DNA of 64,000 bases from CAZBKJ01 sp964492495. GTDB taxonomy: Bacteria; Patescibacteriota; Microgenomatia; UBA1400; UBA12028. The stretch is from assembly GCA_964492495.1 (NCBI GenBank), contig CAZBKJ010000001.1, positions 17,242 through 81,241 of the forward strand. The letters run 5' to 3'. The stretch's first letter is position 1. Each line of letters opens with the position of its first letter. The notes below the pieces were generated by a model. That model had not been told where the DNA came from. It did not search any database and saw only the letters and a list, made by a program, of their open reading frames with translations. A program made the position numbers and the translations under genes. Below are positions 7,832-16,814 of the stretch, one piece after another.

Positions 7832-8572
7832 ATGTCCAGTAACATTCGTATTCTCCTTTTAATTCTCTTACTAGTTGGTTCTGCTTTTTTTAATTTTCAC
7901 CAATATAACACAATTCAAAATCTCCAAAGTAAAAATCTACAACTTTTCAAGGAAAGAGATGGTTTGCAGGCTCAGCTCAAAGAACTTCAAAAAAACTATC
8001 AGCTCGTTTTTGAAGATAGAGCAGAGTTTATAGAGCCAAATTCTCCAGAGGAAACGTTCTCATTTCAAACGTTTGGAATTAACTCTCCACTTTTTGAAAC
8101 AAAAAAAGTTGAATCACAGGAATATTTATACCGAGGAAAAACAATTATTCGAAAAACTATTTATTTAGATTCAAAGAGTGATTCCGTCTATTCATATGGG
8201 GTAAGCGTCTGGCAGTTCCCAGATACAAAAAAAGATTTTGATCCCTTATATCTTTCCATCTTTGATGGGTATGAAAATAGAGGAAACCCTCATCGTATCT
8301 CTGATGTTATTGCGGAAGCGGCAGGGAAATATGTAACAAAAAACAACATCCAACTACATTGGTCCGTAGATACAAGCGACCTATATTCAACAAAACTAAT
8401 AAATTTCAACGGTATTTCTTTGTATGCAACAGATAATTCTGTTATTTTAGACGGACCTATATTTTACCGAGTCTTTGCATCACTGCATGTAGAAGAAGAG
8501 AATCTTCATTCAGTCTCGAAAATTGCTACAAAAGAATTGATGAGAATTGCGGACACTATTACGTTTCGATAA
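7832..8572 (+). CDS. Hypothetical membrane-anchored protein with coiled coil
   Basis: Function unknown. From the ATG at 7832 the protein has one N-terminal hydrophobic segment (about residues 6-23), then a polar, heptad-like region (about 30-58) that should form a coiled coil, then about 180 residues of globular extracytoplasmic domain. No family motif is recognised. The frame is open further upstream, but that part overlaps the palindromic repeat and encodes nothing sensible. The gene is convergent with prfA; their stop codons are separated by only seven bases. Confidence 0.7.
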   Translation: MSSNIRILLLILLLVGSAFFNFHQYNTIQNLQSKNLQLFKERDGLQAQLKELQKNYQLVFEDRAEFIEPNSPEETFSFQTFGINSPLFETKKVESQEYLYRGKTIIRKTIYLDSKSDSVYSYGVSVWQFPDTKKDFDPLYLSIFDGYENRGNPHRISDVIAEAAGKYVTKNNIQLHWSVDTSDLYSTKLINFNGISLYATDNSVILDGPIFYRVFASLHVEEENLHSVSKIATKELMRIADTITFR

Positions 8573-8579
8573 ACAGAGT

Positions 8580-9500
8580 TTATTCATCACTATCTTGTGC
8601 GTCACCTTCTTTTTCCCAGTTCTTTTCATCCTGCAGGGCAGTGACTACGGGATCAAGGTATCCTTCAACGATATTTTCCAAATCATACCAAGACTCATGA
8701 ATTCGATGATCCGTCACTCTATTCTGTGGGAAGTTGTAGGTACGAATTTTCTCTGCTCGCATTGCTCTACCGATTGCTTGGCGGGCAGTTCCCATTTCTT
8801 TAGTACGCTTGGCTTCTTCAGCTTCCCAGAGTTTTCCTCGTAAAAGCTCTAGAGCTATTTGTCTATTTTGAGCTTGATATCGTTCGGTTCTGGCTGAAAT
8901 CACGATCCCTGAGGGTTTGTGGGTCAAGCGAACGGCTGTAGAAACTTTGTTTACATTTTGACCACCGTGTCCACCCGCACGTGTAAACTGCCATTCCAAG
9001 TCATCGTCTCTGATCTCAACAGCTGATTCAGGAAGTTCTGGAATGACAGCTACAGAGGCAGTTGAGGTGTGGACACGTCCTTGGGATTCTGTCGCAGGGA
9101 CACGCTGGACGCGGTGCACTCCAGATTCATATGAAAAGAGTTCATACGCACCTTTTCCAATAATTTTGACTACACCCTCATCTATGGATTCAACTTTATA
9201 CTTTTTCATTTCTGCGAATCGAGAATACAGGCGAAGGAGTTCACCTGCCCATAGCTTCGCTTCATCTCCACCAGCACCAGCTCGAATTTCGATAATACAG
9301 TTGTTGTAGACTGCTTGTTGACTGGTTTTTGCCATTGCGGTATTCACTTGATCCAAAGAATCCTGAAGCAATTTTTGTTGTTCCTTCAAGCTTTCAATTT
9401 CGCGCTTGGCAAGTTCTTGGAGTTCTGGGTCTGACAAAAGCTGCTCATTTTCAGAGATTTTTTGATTGATCTCATCTATTTGTTGCTGAATATAGTCCAT
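8580..9500 (-). CDS. prfA: Peptide chain release factor 1, short form
   Basis: RF1 recognises UAA and UAG and triggers peptidyl-tRNA hydrolysis. The codon-recognition tripeptide PAT is at residues 135-137 in the RF1-typical [13 protein letters not shown], the GGQ motif is at 179-181 in [12 protein letters not shown], and [15 protein letters not shown] also fits RF1, not RF2. At 306 residues it is roughly 50 shorter than usual; the missing part is the first helices of N-terminal domain 1. The context around GGQ ([10 protein letters not shown]) is closer to the RF2/RF-like wording than to the NTTDSAVR of most RF1s. The gene is downstream of rpmE, a common pairing. prmC is not adjacent. Confidence 0.92.
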   Translation of the reverse strand: MDYIQQQIDEINQKISENEQLLSDPELQELAKREIESLKEQQKLLQDSLDQVNTAMAKTSQQAVYNNCIIEIRAGAGGDEAKLWAGELLRLYSRFAEMKKYKVESIDEGVVKIIGKGAYELFSYESGVHRVQRVPATESQGRVHTSTASVAVIPELPESAVEIRDDDLEWQFTRAGGHGGQNVNKVSTAVRLTHKPSGIVISARTERYQAQNRQIALELLRGKLWEAEEAKRTKEMGTARQAIGRAMRAEKIRTYNFPQNRVTDHRIHESWYDLENIVEGYLDPVVTALQDEKNWEKEGDAQDSDE

Positions 9501-9558
9501 AGAGAAAGTTTATAGTTGATTGTTTATAGTTTATAGCAGGAATGCACTATATAAAAAC

Positions 9559-9603
9559 ATCCCGGATACATATCACGTACATATACGGATAAATCCCCGG
9601 GAT
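9559..9603 (-). terminator. Candidate Rho-independent terminator after rpmE
   Basis: On the minus strand ATCCCGG (9603-9597) pairs with CCGGGAT (9565-9559), followed directly by GTTTTTAT. The loop is long (about 31 bases) but contains smaller pairings. It lies between rpmE and prfA. Three GTTTATAGT-like direct repeats lie on the prfA side (9505-9537). Confidence 0.55.
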
Positions 9604-9622
9604 ATTTGTTTTATTTGCTAAT

Positions 9623-9958
9623 CTAAACAACGTTTTCACTAGATTCTGCGGCTGCGAGTTTTGATTTTTCGTCAGCAAGCATCTCTTTGAGAGTTTTGCT
9701 TTCGGCTTTTGGAGCATCTTTCTTGTCGCCTTTTTTCTTTTTGCCGGCAGTTGTTTGAGCGGCTGATCGCATCTTCATGAAGCGTTCAACACGACCTTGT
9801 GTATCCACAAATTTCATTGATCCAGTATAGAAAGGATGACATGCTGAACAAATATCCAGCTGAATAGTATCGAGCGTTGATCCTGTTTCAAACGTGTTTC
9901 CACAGGCGCAGGTTACAACAGCTTGATGATTCCATTTGGGGTGAATTGATTTTTTCAT
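9623..9958 (-). CDS. rpmE: 50S ribosomal protein bL31, zinc-binding form with C-terminal extension
   Basis: This large-subunit protein bridges to the 30S head. Cys17, Cys19, Cys37 and Cys40 (CACG and CSAC) make it the zinc-binding C+ type. The body ends with the expected FYTG and a DTQGRVERF strand near residue 60. After that comes about 45 residues rich in Lys, Ala, Ser and Glu that ordinary bL31 (about 70 residues) lacks. The gene has its own extended -10 (9984-9992) and an AAAAGGA ribosome binding site. Confidence 0.95.
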   Translation of the reverse strand: MKKSIHPKWNHQAVVTCACGNTFETGSTLDTIQLDICSACHPFYTGSMKFVDTQGRVERFMKMRSAAQTTAGKKKKGDKKDAPKAESKTLKEMLADEKSKLAAAESSENVV

Positions 9959-9983
9959 ACGAGTTCCTTTTCTTTCTCTGGCG

Positions 9984-9992
9984 AGTATACCA
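9984..9992 (-). promoter_or_regulatory. Extended -10 promoter of rpmE
   Basis: On the minus strand the sequence reads TGGTATACT, a TGn extended -10. It lies about 26 bases before the rpmE ATG, leaving a short leader that carries a real Shine-Dalgarno sequence. Confidence 0.7.
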
Positions 9993-10043
9993 AAGAGCGG
10001 AAATTATAGCAGAAAATAGCTATTTTTTCAAAGTGCGGTCAAT

Positions 10044-11570
10044 TTATCTCCACATTGGGAAGACCTTAAACACGGTATCAACGTACTGTTGAGGCATTGG
10101 GTAGCCAGTAAACATAGGGAACAACAGTATAAACGCGACGATAATCATGACAATTGTAGCTAGAATGACCGCTTTTCCATAGGTTCTTTTCTCAAAACGC
10201 AGAAGAAAGTACGAGAGAAGTATGCAGAGCAGAGGAACTGCCGGTGCGTAGTGGTAAAAGAACATAATACGAGGCGATACTGTCCATGGTATCCATACCA
10301 TGGCGTAGAGCGTGAGAAGAAACGAGAGTTCCAGAGGAATCGCGGTTTGCAGTTTTGAGGGTTTGACTCCCAGTATAAACATCCCAATACGAGGGAAGAT
10401 CAACAATGAAAGCTCTACAGCAAGAATGAGGGATGCTGTGAGGCCAAACCAGAAAAGTAAGGGATTTCCAGCACCGTAGACATTCCCCACGACACCTTCT
10501 GCATTTTTTGTGTAATCAACGTGCATCCAAACTGGTTTTAGGTCGAGTGCCCATTGCCACGGGCGAGACTGATAGGGATGTGTTGCTTTGAGTGTGGTCT
10601 GATACCACCAAATTTGATTATGAAGCTCAGAAAAATGAGATATCATGCGTTTGCATCCACCACGAGCTTCTAGGCTTTCAAAATATGGACGCTGTCCTGG
10701 AGCTAGCTTTGAGAGTCCTTCCACCCACCAACTTGAGTCTTGGTGACAGTAACACTGAGTCTGTTCGACTTGCGATCCGGTACAGACTAGGCTTTTTCCT
10801 TGTAAAAACATGTGAGAATACGAAAGCAGGTAGATAACAATCGGCAGCAGAATAAGGGTAGCGAAACGAATTGCAATACTTTTGAATGGCTTTTTCAACA
10901 ACGTCTGTTTTGATGTAAAAAAATGAATAGCCTCAAATAAGCAAATTGTGACTAACACAAAAATCCCAGACCATTTACTTCCCATCGCGAGGCCACTGAG
11001 TAGTCCAACAAGAGAAAGGTACTTCACTGATACTCCTGTATCATGGGTAAATCTCTGTGTGAGTTTTCGGTATCGTATGTAGCTCCAAGCTGCAAGAATA
11101 ATACAAAAAGTCACGTGGATATCATTCATTGCGATACGTGATTGAGCTAAGAGCAGTCCATCTAGCGAGGCAAGGAATGCGGCAAGTAGGGTCAGTTTGT
11201 TGTTGCCAAATGCAGTATGCGCAATTAGTGCTGTCGCTGCGATCACTGCAACTCCAAACACCACCGAACTTATTCTCCAACCAAAACTATTTTCACCAAA
11301 AATTCTCATTCCAAATGCTTGGGTGTATTTGGCAAGTGGAGGATGTAACCAATCAACGGCAGTATCAGGTTCCGGTGCAGGGTTCCACCATTCATAGGCA
11401 GCTTTATCACCTCGCGATATCAGTTTTGAGGTGACTGCGTGATAGACTTCGTCAAAGAAATACGTGGGTGGTGTTGATACCCTGTAGATACGTGTGAGAA
11501 ACGCAAAGAGCAAAATTAGCCCAAGAAGGATTGTAAAGCCTTTTTTTGTTTGTAATACTAACAAAGACAT
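10044..11570 (-). CDS. PMT-family (GT39) membrane glycosyltransferase
   Basis: This 508-residue polytopic protein is related to protein O-mannosyltransferases, which move a sugar from a polyprenyl-phosphate carrier to an acceptor on the outer face of the membrane. Recognisable PMT features are FFDEVYH with the catalytic-loop acidic residues near 40-41, DWLHPPLAKY near 73-82, FGWRISS, and the segment LLLAQSRIAMNDIH. The C-terminal PMT 4-helix part (SPRIMFFYHYAP) is also present. The natural acceptor is unknown. It diverges from the GT-C pair at 11618, with no obvious shared operator. Confidence 0.85.
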   Translation of the reverse strand: MSLLVLQTKKGFTILLGLILLFAFLTRIYRVSTPPTYFFDEVYHAVTSKLISRGDKAAYEWWNPAPEPDTAVDWLHPPLAKYTQAFGMRIFGENSFGWRISSVVFGVAVIAATALIAHTAFGNNKLTLLAAFLASLDGLLLAQSRIAMNDIHVTFCIILAAWSYIRYRKLTQRFTHDTGVSVKYLSLVGLLSGLAMGSKWSGIFVLVTICLFEAIHFFTSKQTLLKKPFKSIAIRFATLILLPIVIYLLSYSHMFLQGKSLVCTGSQVEQTQCYCHQDSSWWVEGLSKLAPGQRPYFESLEARGGCKRMISHFSELHNQIWWYQTTLKATHPYQSRPWQWALDLKPVWMHVDYTKNAEGVVGNVYGAGNPLLFWFGLTASLILAVELSLLIFPRIGMFILGVKPSKLQTAIPLELSFLLTLYAMVWIPWTVSPRIMFFYHYAPAVPLLCILLSYFLLRFEKRTYGKAVILATIVMIIVAFILLFPMFTGYPMPQQYVDTVFKVFPMWR

Positions 11571-11617
11571 GTCTGTTATTGTATCGACCCTTTTGTATTC
11601 TGGGTAGTGAGTAAATT

Positions 11618-13270
11618 ATGAAAAAAATACTTCATCGTCATTGGGTTAGCATCGTTTTTTTTCTCACCCCCTGGATTGTGTTTTTTTCTGTGCAGTGGCC
11701 ACGGATGCTCTCAATGAGAGCAGATGGACTGTATTCGGGACATCCGTATCTTTGGTCTGATTGGTCGATGCACCTTACCCTGGTGTCAATGTTTGCATAC
11801 CGTCCACCTGCTCATTGGTTTGATTCACTCCCAGTCTATGCAGGAGCCAATGTCACGTATCCATTTGTGACAAATTTGTTGTCAGGACTCCTGGTTCGGC
11901 TGGGAACTGGATTTCCATTTGCAACGACGGCGCCTTCACTTGTGTTTACGATCAGTGCGTTAGTACTTTTGTATGCGTTTTTATCATATCTTTGCTCATC
12001 AAAGATATGGGCAGTAGTGGCGGGATGGATTATTTTGTGTTCAGGTGGACTGGGGTTTTTCTTACAGTCACAAGAATTTAGCGTCTATCAGGTGTTCACT
12101 GACTCAACCCTTACTCTTACGCAAGACGGCCCGACTGGACTTGAAGTGAACTCACTTATTCCTTCGATGATTTTTCCACAACGAGCATTTACCCTAGGAT
12201 TTCCTGTTGGGCTTTCTATTTTTCTAATTCTCCTTGTGAATTTTTGGCGCGTACACCCACAGGTATTTCCTCGTTTTGAAATACTTCGCAAACGCAAAAC
12301 ACTCGTTGTCGCTGGGATTTTTGCTGGACTACTTCCGATAATTCATACGCACACCTTTTTGGTCATTTTTCTTTTCAGTGCTTGGAGTTTCTTATTTTCA
12401 TATAAGCATTTTAAAGATTGGATGTATTTTGCTATTCCAGCTGCAATTTTGTCACTCTTTTGCTATATAACCTTTTTATCAAAGTCCGTCTACCCGTCCA
12501 CTTTTTTTTCGTACAATCCGTGGTGGGTATCACAAGATGGTTTATTTCCTTGGCTTCTGTTTTGGTGGAAAAATTGGGGAGTCTTTGGGCCTCTTGCTAT
12601 CATTGGAATGATTTTTTTGTGGAGGAAGAAATCAAAAACGCTATTTTTGTTTTCACTGTTCTTTTTTCTTTTGTTTATTGTGTCCAATGTCCTGCAGTTT
12701 CAGCCACAAGTATGGGACAACACAAAAATGTTTGCATGGAGTTATATTGGTCTTTCTGTAGCCGTAGTCGAAACGCTTCGGCTTGTACATAAACATGCGA
12801 CCGTAGGAATTTCCCATGCGATTATCGGCATCCTGCTTTTTTGTTTGATGATTTCTGGAGGGCTAGACGTCATTCATACGTTGGATGCAAAGACAAAAAC
12901 ATTTCGCATGCTTTCAAGTGAGGAGTTAACTCTGGCATCCTGGGTACGAAGGAACACGCCACCAGATGCGGTTTTTTTAACTGCATTTAGTGTCACAAAT
13001 CCTGTGTCGATGGCTGGAGGAAGATCAGTTCTTTCAGGACACCCAGGGTGGGCATATAGTTATGGACTTCCACATCTCAAGCGTGAAGAAGATATTAAGA
13101 ATATGCTTAAAAACCCCTCATACTACCTAGCTCTATTTGATTCGTTGTCTGTAAACTACGTCATGATTGGACCCGCAGAACTAGAGCATACTCCCGACGT
13201 TGTGTTTTTTGAATCTGTGTTTTCTCCAGTCTATACAAATGGAACGCATACTATCTACAAGCGACTATGA
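11618..13270 (+). CDS. GT-C-like polytopic membrane protein, tandem copy 1
   Basis: About a dozen hydrophobic segments and an acidic residue in the first outer loop (WSDWSMH, residues 46-52) fit the GT-C glycosyltransferase fold, which uses lipid-linked sugars. The C-terminal soluble part contains VNYVMIGPAELE. It is clearly paralogous to the next gene: both have WSDW, YPFV.N..SG...RLG, PQRAF.LGF..G, I.H.HTF and a KREEDIK segment in the same order. It ends in ATGA, so the stop overlaps the start of the second copy, implying translational coupling. No named family is recognised. Confidence 0.75.
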   Translation: MKKILHRHWVSIVFFLTPWIVFFSVQWPRMLSMRADGLYSGHPYLWSDWSMHLTLVSMFAYRPPAHWFDSLPVYAGANVTYPFVTNLLSGLLVRLGTGFPFATTAPSLVFTISALVLLYAFLSYLCSSKIWAVVAGWIILCSGGLGFFLQSQEFSVYQVFTDSTLTLTQDGPTGLEVNSLIPSMIFPQRAFTLGFPVGLSIFLILLVNFWRVHPQVFPRFEILRKRKTLVVAGIFAGLLPIIHTHTFLVIFLFSAWSFLFSYKHFKDWMYFAIPAAILSLFCYITFLSKSVYPSTFFSYNPWWVSQDGLFPWLLFWWKNWGVFGPLAIIGMIFLWRKKSKTLFLFSLFFFLLFIVSNVLQFQPQVWDNTKMFAWSYIGLSVAVVETLRLVHKHATVGISHAIIGILLFCLMISGGLDVIHTLDAKTKTFRMLSSEELTLASWVRRNTPPDAVFLTAFSVTNPVSMAGGRSVLSGHPGWAYSYGLPHLKREEDIKNMLKNPSYYLALFDSLSVNYVMIGPAELEHTPDVVFFESVFSPVYTNGTHTIYKRL

Positions 13271-14913
13271 GATGGCGACACACACTTCCATTGCTGTTGT
13301 TATTTGTTACGTTTGGAGTTTTTTTCATCGTGTTGTTTTCTCGCATGCTCGTCATCAATGAAAAAGGGTCATTTGTGTACCAGTCTCATGTGTGGAGTGA
13401 CTGGGGGCTTCATATTTTCATGATCAACAGATTTGCGCACACAGATCCTTCAGAATGGTTTACACATAATCCAGCGTTTGCATACGGAAAGTTTACCTAT
13501 CCATTTGTGGTGAATCTGATTTCAGGAATCCTTATCAGGTTAGGACTCACGCTCCAACTTGCGATCGCACTGCCATCGATACTCTTCTCATTTGCAATCA
13601 TTGCAGGACTCTATTTTGCAAATTTTTTACTATCAAAGTCTCGTGCCGTCTCTGTCATTGCTGTCTTTCTGTTTTTAACTGGTGCAGGAATGGGATTTGT
13701 TTCGTTTGTTCGTGAGTTCGCAGACAACCCCTCACTGCAGTTTTTTCTCTCCCTGAAAGATTACTCATCGTATGGTGAGTATCAGTGGTGGACAGGAAAT
13801 ATCGTTTCTGGAATGCTTCTTCCTCAGCGAGCATTTTTGCTCGGATTTGCGGTAGGGATCTGGATCATAGTGGGAATTATGTATGCAGTGTTGCGGTCTT
13901 CTTGCCGATACAGCAAGGAGATTCTTTTTTTCACTGGAATTGCATTTGGCTTTTTACCTATTATTCATGTGCATACTTTTATTGTTCTTTCGATTCTTCT
14001 TTTTTTCTATTTTCTTGAACAGCGAAAGCATGTGCGATTACTTCTTTGGTTTGCCACTCCAGCTTTTTTTCTATCAGTTTTTTTCTTGCTTCGTTTTGTT
14101 CTCGTTGGCCTTTCAAGTGGCTCATTTCTTCAGTGGAGACCCGGATGGACAGCGACCAAAAATATCCAAGAGTGGATACACCTGTGGTGGAAACTCTGGG
14201 GAGTTTCAATTCCTCTGAGCTTGATGGGGCTTCCTATTCTTTTGAGAAAAAAACAAATGCATGGATGGAGTATTGCGCTTGGATTTTTGTCGGTTTTTAT
14301 CTTAGCAAATCTCTTTTTATTCCAACCAAATTCTTGGGACAATTCGAAGTTATTTGCTTGGGTGTATCTGTATGTTTCTCTTTGCGCTGCGTATCTGTGT
14401 GTTTTTATATGGAAACAATCTGTTATCGGAAAAGGTGTTGCGGTTTTCTTACTTCTCTGTCTTTGTGGAACTGGCATTCTAGAGCTGATCCATAATCTCA
14501 ACCTAAAGCGCACCCCAACAGAATTAAACTCAGCCGAGGATATGCGACTGGGTTTTGAAATACGCTTGAAAACGCGTGCGGATGCTGTGTTTTTGACTGC
14601 CCCCACGATCCATGAACCGATCATGACTTGGGGGGCGCGCCAAATTATGATGGGGTATTGGGCTTGGGCGTGGAACTATGGCTTTGATAATGGAAAACGG
14701 GAAGAGGATATCAAACAAATGTATACAGGAAGTGATGAAGGACTGGAGCTGATACGAAACTATCAGATATCCTATGTCGTGATTGGCCCTGCTGAAATTA
14801 ATGATGTTAAACCAAACCAAGAATTCTTTACACGATTTCCTGTCGCTTTTTCAAACTCTTCATACAAAGTGTACGATGTTTCCGAACTGTCTTCAGGCTT
14901 AATACAACCATAG
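13267..14913 (+). CDS. GT-C-like polytopic membrane protein, tandem copy 2
   Basis: This is the paralogue of the preceding gene, with nearly the same length (548 residues) and topology. Shared blocks include WSDWGLH (43-49), YPFVVNLISGILIRLG, LLPQRAFLLGFAVG, LPIIHVHTF, DNSKLFAWVYLY, NYGFDNGKREEDIK and YVVIGPAEIN. The acidic residue in the first external loop, expected for GT-C enzymes, is kept, so both copies could be active. The last 15 bases overlap the convergent PIG-V-like gene. The sugar donor and acceptor are not deducible. Confidence 0.75.
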   Translation: MRWRHTLPLLLLFVTFGVFFIVLFSRMLVINEKGSFVYQSHVWSDWGLHIFMINRFAHTDPSEWFTHNPAFAYGKFTYPFVVNLISGILIRLGLTLQLAIALPSILFSFAIIAGLYFANFLLSKSRAVSVIAVFLFLTGAGMGFVSFVREFADNPSLQFFLSLKDYSSYGEYQWWTGNIVSGMLLPQRAFLLGFAVGIWIIVGIMYAVLRSSCRYSKEILFFTGIAFGFLPIIHVHTFIVLSILLFFYFLEQRKHVRLLLWFATPAFFLSVFFLLRFVLVGLSSGSFLQWRPGWTATKNIQEWIHLWWKLWGVSIPLSLMGLPILLRKKQMHGWSIALGFLSVFILANLFLFQPNSWDNSKLFAWVYLYVSLCAAYLCVFIWKQSVIGKGVAVFLLLCLCGTGILELIHNLNLKRTPTELNSAEDMRLGFEIRLKTRADAVFLTAPTIHEPIMTWGARQIMMGYWAWAWNYGFDNGKREEDIKQMYTGSDEGLELIRNYQISYVVIGPAEINDVKPNQEFFTRFPVAFSNSSYKVYDVSELSSGLIQP

Positions 14914-16011
14914 GCCTTTGATGAAAATATCTAATCCAAACAATGCTAGAGATCCGAAAATAAGTACGAGTGCAATGTATACGGGAAAGACACGTTCTGT
15001 CAGATCTTCAAGAATAAGGTACAGCGGAATAACAAGACCAAGGTAGCGAGCATTTGAGAGCCAATACGTTTGGGATGCTACAAGAAAAAAATTTCCAAGA
15101 ATCCATACAATCCATATGAGATTTGCTTTTCTTCTTTTCACAACAAGATACAAAACCAAGAGAAGTGGTGTTCCGAGCGTGATCGTTTGATCAACAAGAT
15201 AGGTTGGTAAATCTTGTCTGGGCAGCGTTGCCAGTTTTTGAAAAGAAAAAGACTGTACTTCTTCCTTGTAGCGCGAAATAGGATCTGTAGCTGTTTTATG
15301 CCAATTGTTTGCTTGAATTTTTTGCCATGCAAGGGGATCGTTGTACAGTGCGATATTGATACTGGTATAGAGTAGAAATCCTGAAAGGATAATCGCTACA
15401 GCAGATAGTTTCTGAACTTTTTGTTTGAAGTGAAGCGTGGTATCTAGAAGTATTGTTCCTGCAAAAGGGAGAATAAATAAGAGTCCAGGAAGTCTGGTCA
15501 TTGTTGCAGTAGCCCCAGCAAAAGAGGCATAGAGGTATTTTTTTTGAACTAGCAGATAGAGAAACAAACACGTCAAAAGAAGGAAGAGTCCTTCAGTATA
15601 CAAAAGCATGAAGTAAACAGCAGTAGGGCTTACGCACAGTAGTACAAACGCACGTATTTTTTTGTGTTGGCTGTACCCAATTTTTTCTAGGTACAGCAAA
15701 AAAAACGCATGACCCGCAATCGAGGTGATGGCTGTTATTGTGATCGCAGAAAGTGTGGGTGAGATATAAAAAAGTGGATTTGCTCTGATAAGTAGAGGAT
15801 ACAAAGGATAAAAAACAATGAAATTCCGTTCATCACCACTTGTGGAATATCCGTGTTCTGCTAGATACAAATAGTGTCGTGCATCCCACATAGAAAAACG
15901 CTGTGAGAGAAGGGAAAGTGACACTGAGGAATTATTTTTGAAAAGAAAAATCCCGAGGACAGCAACAAGTACGACCTGGTACATAACAGACCAGACCAAC
16001 GCCCTTTTCAT
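14899..16011 (-). CDS. PIG-V-like (GT76) mannosyltransferase homologue
   Basis: This multi-pass membrane protein resembles PIG-V, the GPI mannosyltransferase II, whose bacterial relatives add mannose from a lipid carrier. Key features near the N-terminus are WDARHYLYLAEHGY (residues 42-55) and VFYPLYPLL (about 66-74), both classic for this family, followed by the TEGLF segment. It starts with an ATGA overlap on the tpiA stop codon, so the two are probably cotranscribed even though their functions are unrelated. The role is likely envelope glycan or lipid glycosylation. Confidence 0.8.
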   Translation of the reverse strand: MKRALVWSVMYQVVLVAVLGIFLFKNNSSVSLSLLSQRFSMWDARHYLYLAEHGYSTSGDERNFIVFYPLYPLLIRANPLFYISPTLSAITITAITSIAGHAFFLLYLEKIGYSQHKKIRAFVLLCVSPTAVYFMLLYTEGLFLLLTCLFLYLLVQKKYLYASFAGATATMTRLPGLLFILPFAGTILLDTTLHFKQKVQKLSAVAIILSGFLLYTSINIALYNDPLAWQKIQANNWHKTATDPISRYKEEVQSFSFQKLATLPRQDLPTYLVDQTITLGTPLLLVLYLVVKRRKANLIWIVWILGNFFLVASQTYWLSNARYLGLVIPLYLILEDLTERVFPVYIALVLIFGSLALFGLDIFIKGLWLY

Positions 16012-16694
16012 GCAATGCTCCCAAGAAGGTCAGTGAACGTTTCTACTTTCAGTGAAGCAGATCCTACAAGAAAGCCATCTATCTCAGGTGACGTGAGTAG
16101 CTTCCTATCACTAGTGGAGTTCACACTTCCACCATAGAGAAATGGCACGTTCCCAAATGCGGTTTTGACATGTTCCTTTACATCCAGAATATGTTCAATC
16201 GTATCTGTTTCATCTGATCCAATATGCTCGATTGGTTCAAAAGTAACAAGGAGTTTTTTGCGATCTGACTCATCGATCGCATTGGCTTGTGCATTTATTT
16301 CATCTTTTGTCACACAAATAATAGGAACTATATTGTGTTCGATACATTCACGAACTTTATTTGCGACGTCTGTATTTGTTTCATGAAAATATCGACGGCG
16401 TTCGCTGTGTCCAATAATCGCATATTTCACGCCAAGGCCTTCGAGGTTCAAACTTGAAACCGCACCAGTATAGGATCCCGCGGGATATGGACTGATATCT
16501 TGCACGCCGATAAAAACAGTAGTGATTTTTTGTACCTCGTCAAACAGTGACAGATGAGGAAAAGCAGGGCAGAGGACGATCGTCGTTGATCGGTCGTAGT
16601 TTGTCTTTTGAAGTTGAGGAGCGAACTGCTTAACCCAATCAGCTATTTCTTCTGAATTTTTATTCGATTTGAAGTTGGCGATGACGTATTTCAT
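16008..16694 (-). CDS. tpiA: Triosephosphate isomerase, compact form
   Basis: TIM interconverts dihydroxyacetone phosphate and glyceraldehyde 3-phosphate in glycolysis. Catalytic residues are visible: Lys9 in ANFKSNK, His96 in IIGHSERR and Glu153 in TFEPIEHIGS, with the phosphate-binding LYGGSVN near the end. At 228 residues it is shorter than the usual 250, and two signatures deviate from common bacterial wording (NWKMN is NFKSN, YEPVWAIG is FEPIEHIG). I chose the ATG at 16692-16694, since the 20 extra upstream codons are not TIM-like. The gene is coupled by ATGA overlap to the PIG-V-like gene. Confidence 0.92.
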   Translation of the reverse strand: MKYVIANFKSNKNSEEIADWVKQFAPQLQKTNYDRSTTIVLCPAFPHLSLFDEVQKITTVFIGVQDISPYPAGSYTGAVSSLNLEGLGVKYAIIGHSERRRYFHETNTDVANKVRECIEHNIVPIICVTKDEINAQANAIDESDRKKLLVTFEPIEHIGSDETDTIEHILDVKEHVKTAFGNVPFLYGGSVNSTSDRKLLTSPEIDGFLVGSASLKVETFTDLLGSIA

Positions 16695-16797
16695 AGTGGA
16701 AAGTTTTTTTCTACTCTTGAATTGGACTATAAACGATAAACTACTTGCCCGCAATGCTTTCTATAGTTTGTAATTCTGTAGGCGAGTCAAGTTTTGG

Positions 16798-16806
16798 TGT
16801 GATACT
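16798..16806 (+). promoter_or_regulatory. Extended -10 promoter of the helicase gene
   Basis: TGTGATACT (TGn plus GATACT) ends eight bases before the ATG at 16815, so the mRNA would have zero to two leader bases. An almost identical TGTGATACA precedes the S41 protease gene. Confidence 0.55.
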
Positions 16807-16814
16807 ATGGCGAA

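Noticed and set aside
8580..9500. Alternative UGA=Gly genetic code
   Set aside because: Several genes end in TGA with the next gene starting at that point (ATGA overlaps), so UGA acts as a stop here.
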